The notes under the pieces: generated by a model
What the model was told of the DNA's origin: nothing
Database searches by the model: none
The model's input: the letters and a program-made list of their open reading frames with translations, nothing else
From: Astragalus membranaceus
Lineage: Eukaryota; Streptophyta; Magnoliopsida; Fabales; Fabaceae
Direction of reading: 5' to 3'
Length of the DNA stretch: 64,000 nucleotides
Assembly (NCBI GenBank): GCA_039519185.1
Contig: CM076847.1
Coordinates: forward strand, 83,799,100-83,863,099
In this document: positions 52,030 through 62,381 of the stretch, piece by piece
Layout: every line of letters starts with the position of its first letter
How positions within the stretch are numbered: the first letter of the stretch is position 1
Position numbers and translations under genes: made by a program

Positions 52030-55000
52030 GTGCCCTATATAAAGATTGTAATGTGCATTTGTAGACTTCTTAGAATGGGTTTTCATTTGGTTATGATGAC
52101 CCATGATTGCTAAGCTTTCAAGTCCAAGATGTTAGCTTGGAGGAATTATCAATGCCATGTCATAATGTGTGTTCTCTCTTTGAAGCATTTTGTTTAATAA
52201 ATATGAAAAACAATGTGAATACAAATGAGTGTGTTAGTTGGCTCAGGGTTCAAGAAGTGTGACACATGAGTAGAGTGAAGGATGAGGTTATTGGCTCAAG
52301 CCTATGAGAGATAGACTTGCCCCAATTTTGACTTCAAAAAGTGGAGAGCAAATAATTTGTCTTTGTCTAAGGGGGGACAATGACACCTGAGGGTATAGGT
52401 CGACTTAAAGTTTGGGAATCGTGTTAGTCTTGAAGCAAAAGGTGGCTAAGGATGAATGGAATGGGAGACAGAAGAATTCTTTTGGCACAAGGGATATGAT
52501 GCCCCTGTCTATAAAAGGACAAGGTTGCCCCAATCCATAAAAGATAAAGATTGCCCCATCTCGAGTGAGATTGTGACAGGGTACAAAGTCAGAATAATGG
52601 TTTGGAAATTTGTCTGGTACGACTATATGGGTGTAGTATAAGAACAGGATGAAAGGTGGGGGTACTTTGGGGATGTTGAAAAGTTTGCCCGAGTTTGAGA
52701 GGAATGAAGGGTGGGGGTAATGCCCCACGTTAAGATGGTAAGTCAAGTAACTGCCTTAGTAGAGATTTGTGGTTTTCTTTGGGAAGGATTCCACAAACTA
52801 TGACAGTCAAGAGTTTTTGATTCGATGAAATTTCACTTTGTTGATGATCACTAAATTTTTGCCTAAAATCATTATCTCTTGTATGAATTTTTAGCATGCA
52901 AGCATTTTTGAGTTTTTTTATTTCTAAATCTCTTTTTTGTAATAATAGTTTTTCTTTTTTGAGCGAATAAATTATTCTGATTATTTTGTCATAGAATATA
53001 AGCTTTGAGAAAAATGGAAGCAATCAATCATTGATCAGAATAGACCTTAGAATTGTAATATGGCCAATGGTTAATGATTTATGAAGGAAATGACTACTTT
53101 ACCCATAGAAGTGTTTGGGGGGGGGGTTGGTTGAGACAAAGAATTTTTTATGTGCTTCATGGTAAAATGAACCTGTTTAGGGTTGTAACGCGGCCAAGGG
53201 TTTATCGAGGATAGGATATTTAGGCCAAAGGAAGTGTTTGAGGGTTTATTTCAGACAATGATCTTTTATGCGTTTGATGGTGCGAAGTATTAGTTCACAA
53301 TTTCTACCATTTTTTTTCTTTCAGAATTTTTCAATCCTCTTTTTTTGAATTTTACTTTCTTTTTTGTGATCTTTCTTTTTCTTTTGAGCTGAGCGAGCTG
53401 ATAAAGTGATACACCATTTTTAGATATGGAATTGATCCTTGTTTAGGGTGATTGAATGAATTTTTTTTTGATTTTTTGGCTCAAAGAGGGTAGCAAAGAG
53501 TATTTCTCTTTTTTTGGATTTTTTGGATATAGGAAAATGGCCAAACTTCACTTCAAATCATGATTGCTTATTTTCTGGAAATTGTAACTATAGGACAAAA
53601 CTTCATTTTAATATATTTGCTTTTTCTTTATTTTTTTTCCTTTTTTTTGCCCTAATTTTTGCTTGGGTTGCTCTCATGAGTTTTCAACCTAACGTACTTT
53701 TCTTTTTTGGATTTCTTTTTTTAACTCAATAGACTTGCACGAGTGTTTTGAATGCTAGCATTTTTAACTCAATAGACTTGCACGAGTGTTTTGAATGCCA
53801 GCAGGAAATCTTTGTGATCATTACTCTGCCCCCGTATGGAGTTTTCAAACTGTTATTAGTGAAATTTCATCACTGGGGGATAGTGAATGAAATACTCTTG
53901 TGGGGACTAGGCACTTTAGGGACGGTTGGGGTTGGTTTAGAAGATGAATGAAGGAAAATGGTAAAGGGCAAAAGTAGGGATAGTATAACTGACTCAAACA
54001 AGAGTAAACACACATGTCGTGCTAATTTATTTTGCAAATGCTTCATAGAGAGAGAATACCATTTAAAGTAGAACAATTTAAATTTCCAAAACAAGTTAAC
54101 AAAATAGACATTTTAGGCTCTTATCCTGGGAGGTTTAAGATGTATTGCTTAGGTAACCAAGAATGGATAGGTAGAAGTGGTACTGGGTTAATGCCTTTGG
54201 TGAGGCATGCAGAGGCTAAGGGTCAAGCCTATGGGAGGAAGGGTTTGAAATGATGCAGTCAATATTGGAGTGACCATGATGGTGAATGAGTTATTGGTGA
54301 ATTCCATTGAAGGTAATTACATGGTGGTTAAGTGGGTGGACGGTTTCCATAAATGTGGTAGGTATGAGTAGGGTGTATATGGAGTGAAGAGTGAAGAACT
54401 TGATGTTGGTGAATCAAGTTAGGGTATTTTCAATCAAATAATATGACAACATTTTCCAAGGGAGAGAAGTCAATTCAAATAGGATTTTCAAAAATGCATC
54501 ATTTCTCTTCAAACAGTGTTTCCAAAAAATATTTTCATGTGTTTTTTTGTATCTTTTTGAATAGTTTTTGAATGTAATGCACGAGTTTATCCATGTTGCT
54601 AGATTTGGCATAAAATGCAGAAGAATGAAAACAGAATGATACATTTTTTATGACACTGAGGAAAAATTATTAGATGATGAATGACGCAAGAATAAAAGAA
54701 AATGAAGCAATTTCTGATTTTTATTTCGACGCATGTGGGAGGTTATGTAGGAATATGAGATGCATGCAAGAGGAATAAAAACTTTTACTTTTGTTTTTCA
54801 TGATGCATGGGAGTAATGCATTTGAAGTGGATGTGAAAGAAATAAATGACTTTTTTTTAATAATGCATGAAGAGGGAATAATGCATTTAAATGAAATGAT
54901 GAATGAATATATAATATCAATGATGTTTTTTTTAAGTGTGGATATACAAGATGGACAAACAAAGCAAATGATATTTTTGTTATTTAAGGATGATGAGATG

Positions 55001-55149
55001 CATGGTAGCGCAATGATAATGGGATGCGTGTGAAAAGGATGATCTTATTTTGTTATGAATGCATGATGATTTTTGTTTTTTTGTATGATGATGTTGCCTC
55101 ATGTGTATGCAAATGAAAGAAAGAAGCATGAAAATGTGTTTTTTTGAGT
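52030..55149 (-). other. Ogre B internal region, non-coding
   Basis: 3.1 kb with no credible gene. TGCCCCAATTTTGAC and TTGCCCCAATCC words (52315-52560) and CCCTAATTTTTGCTTGGGTTG (53651-53671, compare 6099-6119) show descent from an Ogre 3' UTR. Long T runs and ATGCAT-rich stretches fill the rest. Confidence 0.65.
53718..53803. repeat. 43-bp direct duplication in Ogre B
   Basis: 53718-53760 and 53761-53803 are identical except for one base (GCTAGCA / GCCAGCA). Confidence 0.9.
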
Positions 55150-55717
55150 GATTTTATTTTAGGAGAAATGCTAACTAGATTAATAGAGAGAGTAAGTATA
55201 ACGCCCCCGTTTCCTAGGTGGGTCATATCTAAATTGGGATTTCCAACATGATATAGGGTCACTTTAGTGATCATCCTTTCAGGTGGCTCTAATCACTTCC
55301 TCACAAAGGTCTCCAGAGCTAAAGTCCTCTTTACAATATCATCCACAACGATAGATGACTACCAGGTGTGGGATATCATAAAAAAGGCGCACTCTGGTTG
55401 AGACTTTCATGATAGTCAGACAGATAAATCCAGAATGACTATCACTAATTGTCTCCACCCATCCTAAGTTTCACACAGACCCGGGTATAGGGCCCCACTC
55501 AAAAGTGTGTGCAAAAGTGTGATGAGGGCAAAATACCTAAACTAACCAAGCTGGAAAAGATATACAACAACAATAACAAAAAAAGTCGTCTACCCTAGGG
55601 TTCAATAATATGAAGAAATGCTAATAAATAAATAAAATAAGCATAAGGGCAAAACAAAATATTAAATTAACAAATACTTACACATTTAATTAATTAGGCT
55701 TGACACTCTTAATTAGT
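55150..55717 (-). other. 5' leader of Ogre B
   Basis: Homologous in order and content to the Ogre A leader (15840-16500): CACTTCCTCACA, CCAGAGCTAA, CCACAACGAT, TCATGATAGTCAGA. Retention in an element without genes suggests the leader is needed in cis. Confidence 0.75.
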
Positions 55718-55736
55718 CCCCAGTGAAGTCACCAGC
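55718..55736 (-). other. Primer binding site of Ogre B
   Basis: On the - strand GCTGGTGACTTCACTGGGGA follows the 5' LTR, one base different from the Ogre A site. Confidence 0.75.
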
Positions 55737-57945
55737 TGTAGCAACCGAAAAATCCGAAGGAGGGATTCTTCAAAGTTTACAATGAAGCCGCCACCAATAT
55801 TTATTTTTAGGAAAAAAATTGAAAAAAAACCGTTTAGATGGATAAAGGGGTTTACGGACCAAATTTAGACTCAGGAGTCGTTTATGCGTAGGGAATGTAT
55901 TAGCACCCTATGACATCCTTCCTAAGGAAGGCCACCATTTAACTAAATGTGTACAATTATTAATTTAAAATTTATTTTTACCCTTATTTACAAATTGAAA
56001 AAAAGGACTTTGAAGGAGGACATTTAATTATTTTTGTTTGTGTTTGAAAAATAAGAAATAAGAAATTTACAAAATAACTAAAAAATGTTTTTATTAATGC
56101 AATTGACAGAGGTCGGTCGCCCTCTGCTCCTACGTATCTCCTGGTAGAGAATCAAATCACACATAGTTCTTGGTAGAAAAAGTTTGTTTGTTGGTGTTTT
56201 TTAATATAGGAAAATGGATTTTGATTGAACATAGCAAATTGAAAAATAGAAAAAGGGAGGTGTAATTAGCTGAAGGGGTGTTGTATTATAAAAAAAGGGG
56301 ATGCATTTATAACTGTAGCCCAGACTTGGTTCTATGGGCTTTTAAGTTCGGGCCTGCGAAAATGGGCTGATAAAGGTGGGAGTTGTATGGTTTAAATATT
56401 GGGGTATCGTTACAAATCTTATAATAGAAAAAAAAATAAGTGGGATATATAAGGCAATTTATAAGAAAGGAAAACCTAATTTCTTCTTCCCCAGTTTCTC
56501 AGCGCTGCAACCAAGTTTTGGGAGAGAGAAAATTTACGAAATTTCAGGGAGAGAGAGAGAGAGAAGGGGGTCTTTACGTGGGTGAGAGAAAGAAGAAAGA
56601 GATGAAGAAGGACTGTGGGTGAACGAAAAAGGACAACGTCACCGTAGGGAACACCACGTTGGGGAGCCGTGGAGATGCCGACGACGGTGAGAGAAAATGA
56701 GAGGGAGATGCGAAGAGAGAGAGAGAGAGAACGACGAAGGTGGAGATGGTCGTAGGGGGTGGTTTACGGTGGTGTACGGTGGTAGTTGGTGGTGGTGGTG
56801 TTTACGGTGGTGGCAATGGAACATGCGAAGAACGAGGAAGGGGGAGAGGACGACACAAAGAAAGGAGGGGAGAAGATGGAGAAAATAGAAGGAAAGGAAA
56901 GGGGGGAGAATAGTGGCGGTGGTGGTTACTGGTTCGCCGGTGGTTGCTCGCGGTTGTGGTGGTGGTGGTGTGGCTCACTCCTCTCCTCTCTCATTTTTAT
57001 GTTTACTCAGGTTCTCCTCCCCTCGTTTTCTCTAATTTTTGTTCTGCCCTCTCATTTCCATTTTGGAATCCTACTGTATGTGTTGTTGATCTTGTGTTTT
57101 TGAGTGAGGGTTTGGATTGAAAGGTTTTTTTTTTGCTTCTCCCATGTGACAACAGTGTTGTGGAGTATTTATAGGAGAAAAACGTGAGGCACAATGTTGG
57201 GTTCAATCTGAGGATTAAGGGGGATCTTGTTTTTGATTCACCTCTCTTCAATTTATTTCTGATTCACATTTTCTCCCTCTCTTTTTAATTCTGTCCGTTG
57301 GTTTATTTTTAGGTTAGTGCTAGATGCCAAATCGTACCATTGTTGGACCAGTGCTATGGTACAGAGGCGTGGGAGAGGAGAAGAGGAGGTAGTGGAGCTG
57401 TTGGCTGCAAAGGCTGAAATGTTTTTGCCTAAAATGTAAAAAGTAAAGGGACGAGATAAATGAGCTTGAGCCTGTAGCTCAAAATGTTGTTTACTCCAAG
57501 GAGCAGCTAGGGCAGCACTGGCCCCCTTCTTTTGACTCCTTTTTATTTAATTTTTTTGTACCTTTTACTTTTAAGTTTTTGTCTGTATATGTACCAAAAT
57601 TGTACCATTTTTGTAAAAAAATTGATTATAATAAAAGCAACATTCAAAACTGATTTTTTTTTATTATATTTTTTTGTAGTAATAATAATAATATTAATAA
57701 CTATAATAAATACGATAAAATAACGGGCACAAAAAACGACAAGAAGTGAACACGCATCCGCGACTAGAATAAAAAAAGCGTATATGATTAGGAATAACAC
57801 ACGCGCACGATGAGAAGTGACACGCATGCACAACGAGAATAAAACATGTACACGACTGGGAATGGCATGCGTAAATGACAAAAACAATATTTTAGATTTT
57901 TTTCTAATAAATTTTAAATTAGGCGGACAAAATTAAGGTATGACA
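55737..57945 (-). repeat. 5' LTR of Ogre B
   Basis: 2209 bp, TGTAGCAACCG to AAGGTATGACA. Sense TATA box at 57166-57174; opposite-strand TATATAAG at 56446-56453. Confidence 0.9.
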
Positions 57946-57950
57946 AACAT

Positions 57951-58857
57951 TAGTAGTGTGACATCGACAAGATCAGCGTCAGTTCTGGCAAGATAAGTCA
58001 AGGTCGGTGAACCACCCGCGAGTACATACGGGACTCGGCAGGGCAAGGAGGTGATTTACTGTGTTGCAACCGAGGTTGCTTCCTGTCTGTGGAACGAAAT
58101 CCTGGTCGTTGGATGCTCGTGGGTGCATTGTTCTCGCCCTAGTCTATGGGTGAGATCGACAATATACGGTGAGGCACAAGCCCGGCGCCGTCAGTCCAGA
58201 GGTCCCAAATGGAGACGCCAAGGTAACCTTAGGAGCCAACCCGAAGCTGGCTCGCGAAGCCCATGCCAATTTTAACATATGCGTTCAATTTCAACACTGA
58301 ACTAGAGGACTTTCGATCAAGTATATTTTGACACTTGTATCTACATTCATTTCATTTTTCTGTTATCCAGTCTCGGAGGGTCGACGGATTAGGCCTTTGT
58401 TACCCCAAACTTTGATTTGGCCGAGGCATACGTCGGTTTGATGAGGTGCCCCCACTAATCAATCATAGGCGGGCACTGTAGTGGGACCACATATGCTCGA
58501 TTATTGGTATGTCGGCCTCGCCGATCTGTGGAAGGAGACTACCCAAATTCATTTTTCCCAAACGTGTCGGGGTTGATACCACGAAGTCGGTAATACTGTC
58601 AAGGTCGGTAGGCGTTCCAAGAAGTGGAAAGTCAGATCAATCAAATACCGATTCTGTATGGCAACACATAGCCCCTGGTATACATGTGCAACGAAGCCCT
58701 TTCTTTCACTTAGATTTGATTTCTCAGTCGTATGTCGGTTCTATAACCACAACATGACCATGAAAATTATCCAAGTCAGAAAGACAGACACATGACATCA
58801 TCCTCCTTTGGCGCAATTTATCGAGTTCGTGTTTTCCTCAAACGTCGTTACTATCGA
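57951..58857. other. Degenerate sequence, probably Tat-type non-coding DNA
   Basis: CTCGG, GTCGG and CGAGATGG words resemble Tat 3' regions. No open frame with a domain. It continues the host sequence from 47635-47710. Confidence 0.4.
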
Positions 58858-59606
58858 ATCGAGATGGTCACGAGACCGGCCCTCCTTTGATTCAGTTTTC
58901 CAAGACCCGGCTCAGCCTAACTCGAATCAAAGCGAGGAGCGACTACCTTTAAAGTCGCCTGAAAGTCGAGATGGTCACGAGACCAAACCTCCTTTGATTC
59001 AGTTTTCCAAGACTCGGCTCGGCCTAACTCGAATCAAAGCGAGAAGTGACTACCTTTAAAGTCGCCTGAAAGTCGAGATGGTCACGAGACCGGCCCTCCT
59101 TTGATTCAGTTTTCCAAGACCCGGCTCGGCCTAACTCGAATCAAAGCGAGGAGCGACTACCTTTAAAGTCGTCTGAAAGTGGATATGGTCACGAGACCGG
59201 CCCTCCTTTGATTCAGTTTTCCAAGACTCGACTCGGCCTAACTCGAATTGAAGCGAGGAGCGACTACCTTTAAAGTCGCCTGAAAGTCGAGATGGTCACG
59301 AGACCGACCCTCCTTTGATTCACTTTTCCAAGACTCAGCTCGGCCTAACTCGAATCAAAGTGAGGAGCGACTACCTTTAAAGTCACCTGAAAGTCGAGAT
59401 GGTCACGAGACCGGCCCTCCTTTGATTCAGTTTTCCAAGACTCGGCTCAGCCTAACTCGAATCAAAGCGAGGAGCGACTACCTTTAAAGTCGCCTGAAGG
59501 TCGAGATGGTCACGAGACCAGCCCTCATTTGATTCAGTTTTCCAAGACTCGGCTCGGCATAACTCGAATCAAAGCGAGGAGCGACTACCTTTAAAGTCAC
59601 CTGAAT
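58858..59606 (+). repeat. Seven tandem copies of a 107-bp unit
   Basis: The word TGGTCACGAGACC starts at 58865, 58972, 59079, 59186, 59293, 59400 and 59507, exactly 107 bp apart each time. Each unit contains CTCCTTTGATTCA, CCAAGAC-CGGCTC, CTAACTCGAAT and GACTACCTTTAAAGTC. Arrays of this kind occur in the 3' regions of Retand-like elements. Confidence 0.95.
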
Positions 59607-60903
59607 CCTCGATGAAGGTTAGCTCGTCGATGTATCGATGACGCTTAGCACCTCTGCGCGATTGCATTGAGACAAACCAGTGAGGCTTAGCCTTAGATCC
59701 TCTGCTAAAGGGTACTATGTATCTAACCGACTGCTCGGTTTCTTGTGCCCTTAGCAAGGATCTTTGGGTGCACCATGTACCTGAAATGAAACAACAGACG
59801 CGAGCATACATGATATTTGTAGGTGAGATATAGAAATAAAATGAAATGGGAAACACAAGTGTTCTGAACACTCTGTATCTGCTAAGGCGCATCACCCTGG
59901 GTGTAAGTGCTTTGTATCGATCTTATGTGAAACAACATCTTGACGTAGATTCATCAAGCGAAATCGATGCCTGCGTAAAAGAAAACAACCTCATGGACAG
60001 ACGTCAGCAACGATTATTAATCACTAGTAGTTACATGCAATTTATCTTCCTAGGTGTCGACTGTGTTTCTTGTAGAAGATGAGTTTGCTTTAACCCCTGC
60101 TCCATTCGAACTGGTCCACTCTTTTGAGTGGGTTAACTGCAATCTTATTTTATCCAGAAAATGTGATAACATCATAAGCATGGAATCAGGTCCTTTCCCA
60201 TCCTTTTTTCATCGAAAGGGAGTTCTCTACAATTATGATTAAATTGTGCTCTTTTGCTAGGGCCAATCTTCTTGTCGTGTAGGTGCGCATATCAATGTTT
60301 GCCTTGTAGCTAGTATATTCCAAGATTACCAGATGCGCTAACAGGGCGAACAAGCAAGTTCATAAATTGAGTATGTAGTGTCCAAGCTCTTAGTAGCCCC
60401 CACTCTCCGTTAACTCCTGTCAAAAAGAACCAAACACAAACTCCAAAGAAAGACATCATCGTTAGAGTGACCAGTGTTAGGTTAGCCAAAAACGGAATAA
60501 CAACGTGAGTGTGTACAATGCTCATCTTGTCATGTATCAAAAGAATCCAATAATGATTTAAGGTAAGTCTCAATGCATCACATCGGCCATTCAAAACAAC
60601 AAGAACCTAAGCATGATTTAGATGATTGCGGCACCATATAGGGAATGTGCATGCTAATCCCAATATTCATTCAGCAATTTCGAAAAGCTATATGCATTTA
60701 ATTTACCCAATGCCTTAGCGCTTTGTGTATTGATAAACTTATGACATGTGCTAAGTTTCTCTAGCCCACATTCAATGACGAGTAGCATAAGTGCGGTCTT
60801 AGTCATAAGACAATAAAATCCTATAAGGGCATTTCTTTATGACTTTGCGATGAGAGACAATTAACGCTTGTCAACAATTTCTATCCAAATATATATGAGC
60901 ATG
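59607..60903. other. Region without recognised gene
   Basis: 1.3 kb. The open frames of 60-108 codons have no domain, and no LTR boundary or polypurine tract was found before 60904. Confidence 0.5.
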
Positions 60904-61260
60904 TGTTCTGGACTGGACCAGGGGGTCCATTTAGCAATACCAGGAGGTCCATTTAGCAACTAGATATGGATTGGCCCAACCATTTCGGCCCATATCCACA
61001 ACATACAAGCCCAATTAAGGCCATCACACTCGGATGGTTAAGATCAATTCTTCTGATCCGACGATCCACAAACGGGCTCAATTTCCTATAAATACCGGAT
61101 CCACACACTCTCATTCCTAGCTAAATCACTCATCTGTTCTCAATACTGACTTGAGCGTCGGAGTGGATTCGCAGGTACCCCCCAGGCTCACACTAACCTC
61201 CGGCCAGGCAGCAAGAGACCTACCAACTGCAGTCAACCCAATACTGCGAGGTACAGAACA
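60904..61260 (+). repeat. 5' LTR of Tat C
   Basis: The end GAGGTACAGAACA is clear because the PBS follows. The start TGTTCTGGACTGG is my best estimate. It has a TATA box CCTATAAATACC at 61085-61096 and a 19-bp GGTCCATTTAGCAA-type repeat (60928-60960). It shares its central block with the LTR at 25270. Confidence 0.7.
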
Positions 61261-61279
61261 TTGACGATCATAGTGGGAG
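61261..61279 (+). other. Primer binding site of Tat C
   Basis: TTGACGATCATAGTGGGAG directly after the LTR. It resembles the TTGGCGCC-GTCTGTGGGA site of Tat elements with several changes. Confidence 0.5.
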
Positions 61280-61331
61280 ATATCTATCTTTCACATCATC
61301 ACTACTCCTTAAACTTTTCTCTTGCTACTCC

Positions 61332-61985
61332 ATGGCTCCTAGAGGCAGACCCCGGATTCAAAGTGTTGCCATACCCACACCCCGACCAGAGGGTACTTCT
61401 GAGGGCAACGTCGCCAGCCTGCCTGACGAGGGTACCAGTCAGCCTGCCCAGCCCTCGAATGTGAGCCAGCTTTTGGATCTCCTGTGCAATCGCACTCAAG
61501 CTATGCTGCAGCAGGAAGCTCGCCTAAGGCAGATTGAAAGGCGTGTGGCTTCCCTGCCCGAGCAGCCTCCACCCAGCTGGGGAACCCCTCCTCCGACAAC
61601 AATGGCTTCAAGACGCCATCGGTCTCCCCCTCGAAGGCATCACGTCCATCGTTCCCCCCAAGGCGAAGGCACGTACATCACTCTCCCCCTCGGCAGCGCA
61701 GGCATGGAGGATCAGGCTCACCTCCAAGGACCCCTCCATCCCCTCCATATGATACCTACCAGCTTCACGACTCCCACTCCAGAACCTCCTCACGTGCATC
61801 CCCTAATTCTCGTGAGAAATCAAGGAGTCGGGTCAATACCCACCAGAGGCACCACCGGGGATCTCCATCGAGGAGATCCCCCGACCGGCACAGGTATCGA
61901 GATTCAGACTATGAAGACACCTCCCCTCGAAACTCAAGAAGGTTTTCCGATGAAGGACCTTTCACTCGAAGGGGGGATGAATGTC
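61332..61985 (+). pseudogene. Tat C gag, N-terminal part
   Basis: Starts at ATG 61332 (MAPRGRPRIQSVAIPTPRPE). About 100 residues of Pro/Gln/Ser-rich leader include a short helical part (NVSQLLDLLCNRTQAMLQQ). Further on the coding-like Ser/Arg-rich sequence (PSRRSPDRHRYRDSDYED) lies in another frame than the start, so at least one indel occurs between about 61650 and 61800. The capsid domain then follows in yet another frame. Confidence 0.7.
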
Positions 61986-62381
61986 GAATCCCAAGGGCTT
62001 GGAAAAGCTACCAGCTCTCAAGATGTGTGATGGAACCGGAGATCCAGACCGCCATCTGGCACACTTCTCCCTGATGATGCGCTATAGAGGCGCCAAGGAG
62101 CCAGTTCACTGTAAAATCTTCCCCCTCACTCTCGAAAATTCCGCATTAGAGTGGTTTCAAGAGCTAAAGCCAAACCCCATCTCCTCATGGAGTCAGCTGG
62201 GGAGAATGTTCACAGCTCGTTTCACTGCCTCCCGGTTGAAACCCAAATCTGAAGAGGTTCTTAGGGCAATCAGGCAAGGAGAGAAATAAACACTTAGAGA
62301 ATATCTCGAAAGGTTCAACAAGGAGGCTGCCAACGTCGGGAACCTTGAAGACAAGAGGAGGCTCTTTTGGATGAAGGATGG
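61981..62381 (+). pseudogene. Tat C gag, capsid domain
   Basis: From about 61987 the sequence reads PKGLEKLPALKMCDGTGDP, then HCKIFPLTLENSALEWFQEL and FTARFTAS, the retrotransposon gag domain. TAA at 62287-62289 interrupts it. The same frame goes on as LREYLERFNKEAANVGN to the insertion point at 62381. Confidence 0.85.

Larger units (their letters stand above)
47711..57945 (-). mobile_element. Non-autonomous Ogre derivative (Ogre B)
   Basis: LTRs at 47711-49994 and 55737-57945 and an exact 5-bp target duplication AACAT (47706-47710 and 57946-57950). A PBS next to the right LTR gives - orientation. The internal 5.7 kb contains Ogre-like 5' leader and 3' UTR blocks, but no gag, protease, RT, RNase H or integrase on either strand. 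It also holds an Athila-like solo LTR of 1.4 kb. It must have been mobilised by proteins from another Ogre. Confidence 0.88.
60904..62381 (+). mobile_element. Tat-type element (Tat C): 5' LTR, PBS and gag, cut by another LTR
   Basis: An LTR of about 357 bp is followed by a PBS and a gag with a frameshift and a stop. The element is interrupted at 62381 by TGTAACACCCC. Its remainder, if kept, lies beyond the window. Confidence 0.78.

Noticed and set aside
58858..59606. CRISPR-like regular array
   Set aside because: The whole 107-bp unit is conserved, so there are no unique spacers, and the DNA is plant.
59569..60242. Frames of 62-108 codons on both strands
   Set aside because: No domain, no promoter or splice support.
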